NCBI GenBank assembly: GCA_011772595.1
Contig: WVZH01000420.1
Location: forward strand, 78,874-84,349
Reading direction: 5' to 3'
DNA length: 5,476 bases
DNA from: Anaerolineales bacterium
Lineage (GTDB): Bacteria; Chloroflexota; Anaerolineae; Anaerolineales; E44-bin32
Positions 1 through 5,447 of the stretch are shown here, piece by piece. The notes under the pieces were generated by a model. The model saw only the letters and a program-made list of their open reading frames with translations. It searched no databases and had not been told where the DNA came from. Position numbers and translations under genes: made by a program. Within the stretch, counting starts at the first letter, position 1. Each line of letters opens with the position of its first letter.

Positions 1-1005
1 GAAGATCCGATCGATCAACAGGGTAATGAGCCCTCGGAGTTGCAACCACCCGATGCGGACACATCCTCACGGCAGGTCTTGCCGGAGGAGGAGGGCAACG
101 ATTCGGCTTCGGTCCGCATCAACAATCGCCTCGACGACCCGAGAGAATACAGTTACGTCCAGCTAATCCCTTTCGATGGCATTCCCCCGATCTACGAGCC
201 TCGATTTGTAGGAGCGGAAGAAGCACCCCTAAACGATGATGAGTTGGTGATCGGTATCGTTTTAGAGGAAAAAGCCAAGGCATACCCGATCACCGTGCTG
301 CGCGCCCGCGAGATGGTCAACGACGAGTTGGCCGGGATCCCAATTCTCGTCACCTGGTGACCGCTTTGCTACACCGGTCTCGTGCACGACCGGAGGATCG
401 ACGGGGTTCCCCACACGTTTGGAAATGCGGGAGCGCTCTTCATGACGGCTATGACCTGGTGGGATCACGAGACGCAATCCATCTGGTCGCAGCCGTGGGG
501 GCGTGCCATTCGCGGCACATACAAGGGCGTAGAGTTGTTCTTGCTGCCTTCCCAAGTGACGTCTTGGGAAAGTTGGAGGACCGAACACCCCGACACGTTG
601 GCCATGATCAATGACATGCAAAGGCTCGGCTCAAGACGACAGACTTTCAGCCCGGACTTTGTCATCGGGTTGTTACTGGCTGGTGAAGCCAAGGCATATT
701 ATTTCCGCGATGCCGCCATGCAAGGGGTCATCAACGATCGGTTGGGACCTGCACCGATCGTCGTATGGGCTCAGGAAGATAATTTCCACGCCTATATCCG
801 CCAGGTAGGGGAGCGCACGCTTACTTTTTCGCTGGACGGTGAAGCCTTGGTTGATGACGAAACGGGGTCGATTTGGGACATCGCACGTGGAAGAGCGGTT
901 GAAGGACCACTTTCTGGCGAGGTTCTGCAACCTGTCCCCGGCTCGACAGCGTTTGATTGGGCCTGGGAGGATTTCTACCCCGACACCACCTTCTACACGC
1001 CGTAA
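1..1005 (+). CDS. DUF3179 selenoprotein with Sec-Pro-Leu-Cys motif (5' end beyond window)
   Basis: Frame 1 is open from the first base to TAA at 1003-1005, except for one TGA at 358-360; 334 residues are visible and the true start lies to the left. The visible N-terminus (about residues 1-40) is hydrophilic and acidic, like the linker that follows an export signal in this family, but no signal peptide can be seen. From about residue 80 the sequence is recognisably DUF3179: VIGIVLEEKAKAYP, then VTW-U-PLCYTG, a DRRIDG segment, HTFGNAG and SIWSQ. Family members usually read VTYCPLC here, so the TGA (residue 120) replaces the first Cys of CPLC and I read it as selenocysteine; Cys123 is kept. A second, degenerate copy of the domain occupies about residues 219-329 and lacks the redox pair. 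DUF3179 has no established reaction; a thiol/selenol redox role is inferred from UxxC. TTG at 40 or GTG at 382 could be called as starts, but the family alignment runs across both. Confidence 0.87.
358..360 (+). other. In-frame TGA read as selenocysteine (DUF3179 UPLC motif)
   Basis: The codons around it are GTC ACC TGG TGA CCG CTT TGC TAC, giving V-T-W-U-P-L-C-Y. Both flanks stay in frame 1 and both belong to DUF3179, so no frameshift is needed. The position is the first Cys of the family's CPLC motif, one base change from TGT or TGC. A hairpin starting 13 bases downstream supports recoding. A point-mutated pseudogene is the main alternative. It is unlikely because the rest of the frame is intact and the next gene shows the same arrangement. 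Confidence 0.85.
374..393 (+). promoter_or_regulatory. Candidate bacterial SECIS hairpin, DUF3179 gene
   Basis: CCGGTC (374-379) pairs perfectly with GACCGG (388-393) around an 8-base loop. An alternative fold pairs CCGGT with ACCGG, leaves C379 and T380 bulged on the 5' side, adds C381-G388 and G382-C387, and closes a TGCA loop at 383-386. That loop begins 22 bases after the TGA and has G as its second base. As I recall the bacterial SECIS pattern, a G lies in the first two loop positions and the loop is about 16-37 bases from the UGA, so this fits. The 5'-side bulge also recalls the E. coli fdhF element. SelB binding is inferred. Confidence 0.65.
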
Positions 1006-1056
1006 GTTGTCCGTTATACTCCAAAATCCATATAAAATCTCACTCTTATCTCTGGG

Positions 1057-1062
1057 AAGGGG
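1057..1062 (+). promoter_or_regulatory. Ribosome binding site of the deiodinase-like gene
   Basis: AAGGGG, within GGGAAGGGG at 1054-1062, lies 8 bases before ATG 1071. It fixes the start there rather than at in-frame codons further upstream, such as ATG-type starts near 957 that would overlap the DUF3179 gene. The 65-base gap 1006-1070 also contains TTGTCC (1007-1012) and TATAAA (1031-1036) 18 bases apart, a weak promoter-like pair that could give the second gene its own transcript. Confidence 0.6.
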
Positions 1063-1070
1063 TCCAAGGG

Positions 1071-1772
1071 ATGCCAAAAGACGATATCGTCACCCGCTAC
1101 AACTATGATGAGTTTGTGCCAGATAAGTTCATGCCTTGGATGCGCTTCGACCAGAGCCCAACGTTAGGTGAACGTGGTCCTGATTTCCCGCTTTGGAATT
1201 TGGATGGGGATGACACGAGCTTACATGAGATCCTTTCACAGAAGGATTATACGGTTGTTGAGTTTGGCAGCTTCACCTGACCTTATTGTGGGATGGCGGC
1301 GCCATCCATGGATGCCATTGCCGGACGTTTAGCAAATCTCGGCTTGGGCTCAGTATTCCTGTATACCCATGAGGCACATCCGGGTGAGCACTATCCTCAC
1401 TTGACTTCAATGGAGCAAAAGTTCAAGCATGGTCGGGACCTGAGGGATATTCTCGGTGTGAGGCGTCCAATTTTCCTTGACGCTCTGGATGGTGCCTTTC
1501 ACCGGGCATACGGATCGATGCCCAACATGACCTGGATCTTCTCCCGCGCAGGGATTCCAGTTTACAAATCGGATTGGACTGACGCAAAAAGTGTGGAAAA
1601 CGCTGCCGTGTATTTCCTCGATGTACTTGAGCGACGTCGAGGAGGCGAACGATTGGCTCCATTCCGGGTCGAGAGACTCGACTTTCGGGAACAGGACCGC
1701 GAGGCGTTTTACCGTGGATTGGAGCGTAACGGTCCCAAGGCGGTGGAAGAGTTTCGCCGGGCGTTCGGTTAA
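1071..1772 (+). CDS. Iodothyronine-deiodinase-like selenoprotein (thioredoxin fold, Sec-Pro-Tyr-Cys)
   Basis: Start ATG 1071 and stop TAA 1770-1772 give 233 residues if TGA at 1278-1280 (residue 70) is selenocysteine. The active-site region reads VVEFGSFT-U-PYCG, closely matching the deiodinase FGSCTUPxF core, but with Cys73 making a UxxC pair. YTHEAHPGEHY (residues 99-108) matches the conserved deiodinase EAH segment (Glu101, His103). Later segments RRPIFLDALDG (131-141) and YGSMPNMTWIF (147-157), then IPVYKS, follow the thioredoxin-fold strand order of the family. The C-terminal part from about 190 is charged and alpha-helical-looking. No signal peptide or membrane segment is seen, so it is probably cytoplasmic. 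Bacterial relatives do not imply thyroid-hormone chemistry; reductive dehalogenation or peroxiredoxin-like thiol redox is possible. It follows the DUF3179 selenoprotein gene on the same strand. An ATG at 1293 could be mis-called as its start. Confidence 0.9.
1278..1280 (+). other. In-frame TGA read as selenocysteine (deiodinase-like UPYC motif)
   Basis: The codons are GGC AGC TTC ACC TGA CCT TAT TGT GGG, giving G-S-F-T-U-P-Y-C-G. Deiodinases carry selenocysteine at exactly this place, after FGSxT and before Pro. The frame is open and family-like for 69 codons before and 163 after the TGA. A 7-bp perfect hairpin follows at SECIS distance. Confidence 0.93.
1291..1307 (+). promoter_or_regulatory. 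Candidate bacterial SECIS hairpin, deiodinase-like gene
   Basis: GGATGGC (1291-1297) pairs perfectly with GCCATCC (1301-1307) around a GGC loop (1298-1300). The loop begins 17 bases after the TGA and its first two bases are G, both as expected of a bacterial SECIS. The hairpin lies inside the coding sequence and encodes parts of G-M-A-A-P-S. An overlapping palindrome CATCCATGGATG (1303-1314) could compete for the 3' arm. Confidence 0.78.
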
Positions 1773-1813
1773 TTTTTCACAGCACTGGTCTTCATGAATG
1801 ATGCGAATCAATC

Positions 1814-1849
1814 AAAGCGCCGTTACCTTCAAAAGGCTGCCGGCGCTTT
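1814..1849 (+). terminator. Terminator-like hairpin after the selenoprotein pair
   Basis: AAAGCGCCG (1814-1822) pairs with CGGCGCTTT (1841-1849), a 9-bp stem. The 18-base loop can itself fold as CCTT-CAA-AAGG (1826-1836). The stem ends in TTTT followed by GTGTATT, a short T-rich tail on the plus strand. It lies 41 bases after the deiodinase-like stop and 41 bases before the dcd stop, as expected between convergent genes. The minus-strand tail is weak, so it mainly serves the plus-strand genes. Confidence 0.7.
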
Positions 1850-1890
1850 TGTGTATTATGAAAATGCTTTACCAAGTCAACAGCTTGAAC

Positions 1891-2445
1891 TCAGAGCCTC
1901 GGTAAAACGATTTCCTGTTGCTTCTGATACTTTCCCTTCTTGTCCGCATAGGAGTGATGGCACTCCTCATCGGCCTCAAAGAACAATACCTGGGCGATTC
2001 CCTCGTTGGCATAGATCTTCGCCGGGAGCGGCGTGGTATTGGAAATCTCAAGCGTGACGAAGCCCTCCCATTCTGGCTCGAACGGTGTTACGTTCACGAT
2101 GATCCCACAACGAGCATAGGTGGATTTGCCGACACAAATGGTAAGTACGTTGCGTGGAATGCGGAAATACTCCACAGTGCGCGCTAGCACGAAAGAATTC
2201 GGAGGGATGATGCAAACATCCCCTTTGAAGTCGACCATCGATGCCTTGTCAAATCGCTTTGGATCTACGATTGCCGAGTAAACGTTGGTGAAGATCTTGA
2301 ACTCATCCGCCACACGGATATCGTATCCATACGAGGAGACGCCGTAGGAGATGACACCATCCCGTACCTGTTCTTCAGCGAAAGGTTCTATCATGCGGTG
2401 ATCGTGCGCCATACGCACGATCCAATGGTCGGGCTTGAGACCCAT
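1891..2445 (-). CDS. dcd: dCTP deaminase
   Basis: This 184-residue protein deaminates dCTP to dUTP, feeding dUMP for thymidylate synthesis in the cytoplasm; the family acts as a homotrimer. Recognisable segments are [18 protein letters not shown] (residues 37-54), [15 protein letters not shown] (71-85), the signature GKSTYAR (106-112) and [20 protein letters not shown] (122-141). By alignment with E. coli Dcd, Ser108, Arg112 and Glu133 correspond to its Ser111, Arg115 and catalytic Glu138. The C-terminal GKYQKQQ segment matches the lid over the triphosphate. The form is the roughly 185-190-residue type seen in Pseudomonas and many other bacteria rather than the E. coli type. A bifunctional deaminase/dUTPase is possible in the superfamily, but the sequence favours the monofunctional enzyme. 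It lies 28 bases downstream of the FAH-family gene, probably on the same transcript. Confidence 0.95.
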   Translation of the reverse strand: MGLKPDHWIVRMAHDHRMIEPFAEEQVRDGVISYGVSSYGYDIRVADEFKIFTNVYSAIVDPKRFDKASMVDFKGDVCIIPPNSFVLARTVEYFRIPRNVLTICVGKSTYARCGIIVNVTPFEPEWEGFVTLEISNTTPLPAKIYANEGIAQVLFFEADEECHHSYADKKGKYQKQQEIVLPRL

Positions 2446-2451
2446 CTAGCT

Positions 2452-2457
2452 CCTCCT
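2452..2457 (-). promoter_or_regulatory. Strong ribosome binding site of dcd
   Basis: On the minus strand AGGAGG stands 6 bases before ATG 2445-2443. This near-perfect Shine-Dalgarno sequence fixes the dcd start and suggests efficient translation although the gene follows closely on the FAH-family gene. Confidence 0.75.
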
Positions 2458-2473
2458 GCATGTGGATTTGGTG

Positions 2474-3250
2474 TTAGCCGCCTCTTGGATCGGATTGCAC
2501 TGGATTGCTCAGGGTTCCAAGACCTTCGATTTCAACACTCACTTCATCCCCGTCGAGCAAAGCACCGACACCGGAAGGTGTGCCGGTGAGGATCACATCT
2601 CCCGGGTGAAGTGTCATGATCGAGGAGACGAAGGTCACCAGTTGATCCACCGTGAAGACCATGTCGCGCGTAGATGCCATCTGGCGCATCTGGCCATTGA
2701 CCGAGCAGGTGATTAAGGCGTCCGAGGGATCGAAATCTGTTTCGATCCAGGGACCAAGCGGACAGAAGGTGTCGAAGCCCTTGCCGCGCGTCCACTGGCC
2801 GTCGCGAAATTGTAAGTCGCGCGCTGTAACGTCGTTAGCTGCGGTATATCCCAGGATATACTCGTCTGCTTGTTTGGGACGGATCCAGCGGCCCTCCTGC
2901 GCGATGACCACGGCCAGCTCCGCTTCGTGCTCGACTTGGCTCGATTGCGGCGGTAGCAGAATTGTTTCGCCTGGTCCGATGATCGTCGTCGGCGGCTTGA
3001 GAAATAGCAACGGTAAATCGGGGACCTCAGCATCGTGTTCTGCTGCATGAGCGCTATAGTTGCGGCCGACGCACACGATCTTGCTCGGCGCAATGGGAGG
3101 CAGAATCTCGGCACTCTCCACGGGGTGAACGGCTTCCTCCCTGCGAAACTCCTCGAAGGGTGACCCATCGAGAATCCCAATATGATCGTCTGCAATCCAT
3201 CCCCAGAGTGGCGGTGAATTGGGACTCTGGCGAAAACGGACGATACGCAT
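2474..3250 (-). CDS. Fumarylacetoacetate hydrolase (FAH) family protein
   Basis: The 258-residue protein belongs to the FAH family of metal-dependent hydrolases, isomerases and decarboxylases acting on 2-oxo acids (acylpyruvases, 2-hydroxyhepta-2,4-diene-1,7-dioate isomerase, oxaloacetate decarboxylase). Visible motifs are KIVCVGRNYSAHAAEH (residues 57-72), LFLKPPTTIIGPGE (82-95), the metal-ligand stretch VEHEAELAVVI with Glu109 and Glu111 (106-116), YTAANDVTARDLQ with Asp140 (135-147), KGFDTFCPLGPW (157-168) and the late LTGTPSGVG (221-229). These cover the whole catalytic domain plus a short N-terminal domain, so it is complete. ATG 3250-3248 is preceded by AAGGTG (3261-3256 on the minus strand) at a good distance. 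The exact substrate cannot be told from sequence. It faces the FAD oxidoreductase across a shared control region and is followed by dcd. Confidence 0.92.
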   Translation of the reverse strand: MRIVRFRQSPNSPPLWGWIADDHIGILDGSPFEEFRREEAVHPVESAEILPPIAPSKIVCVGRNYSAHAAEHDAEVPDLPLLFLKPPTTIIGPGETILLPPQSSQVEHEAELAVVIAQEGRWIRPKQADEYILGYTAANDVTARDLQFRDGQWTRGKGFDTFCPLGPWIETDFDPSDALITCSVNGQMRQMASTRDMVFTVDQLVTFVSSIMTLHPGDVILTGTPSGVGALLDGDEVSVEIEGLGTLSNPVQSDPRGG

Positions 3251-3260
3251 AATTTCACCT

Positions 3261-3277
3261 TGTTCAAATTTCGAACA
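3261..3277. promoter_or_regulatory. 17-bp inverted repeat, candidate operator
   Basis: TGTTCAAATTTCGAACA is symmetric about base 3269, with 7 of 8 pairs matching; only A3266/C3272 fails. It sits 11 bases upstream of the FAH-family ATG, touching its ribosome binding site, in the control region shared with the FAD oxidoreductase. Its size and symmetry suit a dimeric repressor such as an IclR, GntR or MarR family member. No regulator gene lies in the window. Confidence 0.45.
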
Positions 3278-3281
3278 TTTG

Positions 3282-3310
3282 GGTTTCGCCCTTGAGGTAT
3301 GGGTGAAACC
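3282..3310. promoter_or_regulatory. 10-bp stem-loop in the FAH-gene leader
   Basis: GGTTTCGCCC (3282-3291) pairs with GGGTGAAACC (3301-3310), one pair being G-T, around a 9-base loop TTGAGGTAT. No T-run follows on either strand, so it is not a plain terminator. It lies 32 bases upstream of the FAH-family start and four bases beyond the inverted repeat. It could be an mRNA leader structure or a second protein-binding palindrome. Confidence 0.4.
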
Positions 3311-3449
3311 GGCAGGTTCTGTGGTTCAGTCCTGCATCCTACCATAAACTCGCCCTCCTGACATGCTGCCGAGTTGGGTTGGTTGAAGGTCAGGATTTGC
3401 CACCAGCTTGAGCGTTGATCTGAGCCACCGGATAAGCAAGAAGCTGTTC

Positions 3450-3455
3450 TATAAT
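3450..3455 (+). promoter_or_regulatory. Possible -10 box for the FAD oxidoreductase gene
   Basis: TATAAT at 3450-3455 matches the consensus exactly and lies 48 bases upstream of ATG 3504. No TTGACA-like box stands 16-18 bases upstream (the bases there are near ACCGGA), and there is no TG immediately before it. If real, the promoter probably needs an activator. Transcription would start near 3462. Confidence 0.33.
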
Positions 3456-3503
3456 GTTCCCAAGTGCCGGGGCCTCGTCGCTCATAATAAAAGGGGATCG
3501 TTC

Positions 3504-4673
3504 ATGACGAAAGAAGCGGACGCGCTCATTATTGGCGCTGGTGTTGTTGGGGCCAGCCTGGCGTATCACCTTAGTCAACGGGGGTTGAAGGCAGTCGTGC
3601 TCGAGAAAAACTTCCTTGCGAGTGGATCAACTGGTCGTTCGAGTGGCCTGGTGCGCATGCACTATGATCTTGAACCGGAATCGCGTCTTGCCTGGGAGTC
3701 ATTCCATTATTTCCGCAACTGGAGCCAAATAGTAGGCGGCGATTGTGGTTTTACTCGAACCGGCTTTGTCCGCATCGTTGACGCAAAGCATAAAGAAGAG
3801 CTCACGGCGAACGTCGCCATGCATCAGCGCATCGGCATTCCCAGTTTGTTGATCAACGCGGACGACGTCAAGCGGCTTGCCCCCTCCTTTCAGTGTGAGG
3901 ATTTCGAGGTCGCGGCATATGAACCTGAATCGGGCTACGCGGATCCCAATGGCGTGACGAGCGCTTTCCTCCAGGCTGCTCGAGACAGAGGGGCTGAGCT
4001 TCATCAGGAGTGTCGGGTGACGGGTATTGTCGAGTCGGGCGGTATGGTCACAGGAGTCGAGACGAGCAAAGGTACGTTCTCGGGACCTATCGTCATTAAC
4101 GCCGCCGGTCCTTGGGCTGTGGAAGTGGGGCGTATGGTTGGACTTGAGTTGCCAGTCGATACGTGGCAGCACGACACCATGTTCATCCGTCGTCCAGCGC
4201 AGGTCGGTCCCTCCCACCCAGCTGTCATTGACGATATTTTCTCGATGTACTTCCGGCCCGAAACGGGCGCCTTGACCCTGGTCGGTTTGGAGGACGGGAA
4301 TCCCATCGGTGAATCCCCCGACGGGGACACAGAGCGTGCCAAGCCTGGTTTCGTCGATCGCGCCGTGGAGCGTATATGCAAACGTATTCCGGCCATGGAG
4401 TTGGGCTCGCTGCACAGTGCACAGGGAGGGTACGACGGCATCACACCCGATCAGAGGGCAATCCTTGGCCCAGCGGGTCCCGTCGGCTTTTATCTCGTTT
4501 GTGGGTTCAGCGGGACAGGTTTTAAAATCGCACCGGCGGTCGGCGCATGCATGACCGAACTTATCCTTGACGGTCAAGCGAAGACAGTCGATATTTCTCC
4601 GTTCGGTTTCGACCGTTTCGCGGAAGGGAAATTACTAAAGGGCCAGCACGATTACGGCGACGTCTGGCGGTGA
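3504..4673 (+). CDS. FAD-dependent oxidoreductase, DAO / sarcosine oxidase beta-like
   Basis: The 389-residue protein is of the D-amino-acid oxidase (DAO) fold group, which oxidises C-N bonds of secondary or primary amines and amino acids (sarcosine, dimethylglycine, glycine). The N-terminal dinucleotide-binding motif is DALIIGAGVVGASLAYHL (residues 6-23), with Glu34 at the end of strand 2 as the likely FAD-ribose ligand. SGSTGRSSGLVRMHY (40-54) is typical of the sarcosine-oxidase-beta branch. VINAAGPWA (197-205) and the C-terminal GGYDGITPDQRAILGP (308-323) and CGFSGTGFKIAPAVG (333-347) complete the FAD site. Length is near the family norm of about 380-400. ATG 3504 is chosen because AAGGGGA (3491-3497) precedes it and the family's beta-strand starts right after; an in-frame TTG at 3408 would add 32 unconserved residues. 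No signal peptide is seen, so it is cytoplasmic. The substrate is unknown. It is divergent from the FAH-family gene. Confidence 0.92.
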   Translation: MTKEADALIIGAGVVGASLAYHLSQRGLKAVVLEKNFLASGSTGRSSGLVRMHYDLEPESRLAWESFHYFRNWSQIVGGDCGFTRTGFVRIVDAKHKEELTANVAMHQRIGIPSLLINADDVKRLAPSFQCEDFEVAAYEPESGYADPNGVTSAFLQAARDRGAELHQECRVTGIVESGGMVTGVETSKGTFSGPIVINAAGPWAVEVGRMVGLELPVDTWQHDTMFIRRPAQVGPSHPAVIDDIFSMYFRPETGALTLVGLEDGNPIGESPDGDTERAKPGFVDRAVERICKRIPAMELGSLHSAQGGYDGITPDQRAILGPAGPVGFYLVCGFSGTGFKIAPAVGACMTELILDGQAKTVDISPFGFDRFAEGKLLKGQHDYGDVWR

Positions 4674-4747
4674 GCAGGTTTGATCCCTTGAGCATTAGCG
4701 ACACTGAATTCGGCGGATTCCTTGTAGATGAAACTCTGGAAAATATC

Positions 4748-4778
4748 GACTTCCGAAGTCTGAAAGACTTTGGAAGTC
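4748..4778 (-). terminator. 13-bp hairpin between convergent genes
   Basis: Bases 4748-4760 pair with 4766-4778 over 13 bp, with one G-T pair (4755/4771), around the loop TGAAA. It lies 74 bases after the FAD oxidoreductase stop and 5 bases after the acetyltransferase stop. On the minus strand it is followed by GATATTTT, a partial T-run, so it probably terminates the acetyltransferase transcript. On the plus strand no T-run follows, though the stem may protect the 3' end of the oxidoreductase mRNA. The 5' arm is itself palindromic (GACTTC-C-GAAGTC). Confidence 0.6.
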
Positions 4779-4783
4779 TACTA

Positions 4784-5266
4784 TCACAAAATCATTTCAA
4801 GCTCGATTTCATCCCGGATGGGAATGCCATAAACGCCTTCATGCGGGATCTCTGGCTTCAGCTTGCGTGCTTCAGTTGCTGCGTCCGTGTGGACGGCGAC
4901 CAGTCTGAAGTTTCTTTTCTGATAAAAACGAAGCGCGGGTAGATTGTCGTTGGTGGTGATCAACCACAAGCGTCGACAACCTGCTCTCTTGGCCTCATCT
5001 GATACTGCCTCCATCAATGTGGTGCCGATCCTCTGACCTTCCACAAGACTGTTCAGTGAAACGATCTCACAATCATCACCATCGATGTGATAGGTCAGAA
5101 GGCCAACTCGTCTACCTCTCAATTCGGCAACAAAGCCAGGGAGTGTATCGGCCTCGTGGACCCGACCACGGCTCACGATCCGGACGGCACCCCAATGGGT
5201 GTTCAAGAGGTCGACCACCCATTCACAATCCGTTTGCTCTTTGGTTCGCACATTGATCACTGACAT
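4784..5266 (-). CDS. GNAT family N-acetyltransferase
   Basis: The 160-residue protein has the GNAT (Gcn5-related) acetyl-CoA-dependent acyltransferase pattern. The beta-4 strand CEIVSLNSLV (residues 66-75) leads into the pyrophosphate-binding loop EGQRIGTTLM (76-85), a variant of the Q/RxxGxG/A signature with Thr at the last position. A helix, SDEAKRAGCRR (89-99), follows. Then come the strand LWLITTND (100-107) and the motif-B helix NLPALRFYQKRNF (108-120). The tail EARKLKPEIPHEGVYGIPIRDEIELEM (132-158) is shared by a recognisable GNAT subfamily whose substrate I do not know. ATG 5266-5264 has AGGA (5277-5274) 7 bases upstream on the minus strand. It stands alone and converges on the FAD oxidoreductase gene. 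No convincing promoter was found in 5267-5399; a small palindrome TTGCGTGAGCAA is present at 5295-5306. Confidence 0.9.
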   Translation of the reverse strand: MSVINVRTKEQTDCEWVVDLLNTHWGAVRIVSRGRVHEADTLPGFVAELRGRRVGLLTYHIDGDDCEIVSLNSLVEGQRIGTTLMEAVSDEAKRAGCRRLWLITTNDNLPALRFYQKRNFRLVAVHTDAATEARKLKPEIPHEGVYGIPIRDEIELEMIL

Positions 5267-5399
5267 CGTTGCATCCTATGTGTGGAAGAATTATTTGCGT
5301 GAGCAATCCTCAATGCGGAATATCGAAACTATCAAGAGCGTATCACATTGTTCATAAAGTATTCAAGGAATTGGGATGAGGATGGTGAAGATAGATAGT

Positions 5400-5447
5400 C
5401 GTCCTGAGCGGAGGTCCACCCGTAGGGTGGACCGTAGTCGAAGGACG
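5400..5447. repeat. Nested palindrome, candidate dispersed REP-like element
   Basis: The inner stem GGTCCACCC (5413-5421) pairs perfectly with GGGTGGACC (5425-5433) around GTA. The outer arms CGTCCT (5400-5405) and AGGACG (5442-5447) also pair, with unpaired GAGCGGA and GTAGTCGA between. CGTCCTGAGCGG and GTAGTCGAAGGACG look like short dispersed palindromes I recall from many environmental bacterial genomes, sometimes associated with REP/IS200-type transposases. It is intergenic, 134 bases upstream of the acetyltransferase start. It could also act as a transcription terminator or mRNA-stabilising stem; no T-run follows directly, though TAAAAAAA occurs at the window end. Confidence 0.55.

Noticed and set aside
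382..1005. Separate gene starting at GTG 382
   Set aside because: The DUF3179 alignment runs continuously across 358-382 in the same frame, and no ribosome binding site precedes 382.
358..1280. TGA read as tryptophan (alternative genetic code) instead of selenocysteine
   Set aside because: dcd, the FAD oxidoreductase and the GNAT gene end at TGA at family-typical lengths, and TGG is used freely for Trp. Both internal TGAs fall at Cys/Sec sites, not at Trp sites.
358..1280. Both left-hand genes as pseudogenes with nonsense mutations
   Set aside because: Each has only one stop, at the most functionally specific codon, with intact frame and conserved motifs on both sides and a SECIS-like hairpin after it. 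Two independent mutations of that kind are improbable.
1293..1772. Separate gene starting at ATG 1293
   Set aside because: It would lack the first half of the thioredoxin fold and the active site; the upstream frame supplies both.
3272..3288. LexA/SOS-box-like CGAAC...GTTTCG
   Set aside because: Spacing and the right half do not match the CGAAC-N4-GTTCG consensus, and the adjacent genes are not typical SOS genes.
3408..3503. N-terminal extension of the FAD oxidoreductase from TTG 3408
   Set aside because: The 32 extra residues are not family-like, there is no good ribosome binding site at 3408, and ATG 3504 has one.
3699..4577. 292-codon open frame on the minus strand
   Set aside because: It is fully antisense to the well-supported FAD oxidoreductase and shows no recognisable motif; it is a frame shadow.
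4670..4942. 90-codon plus-strand frame starting at GTG 4670, overlapping the oxidoreductase stop
   Set aside because: The start/stop overlap is suggestive, but more than half is antisense to the GNAT gene, it runs through the intergenic hairpin, and no ribosome binding site or family motif is visible.
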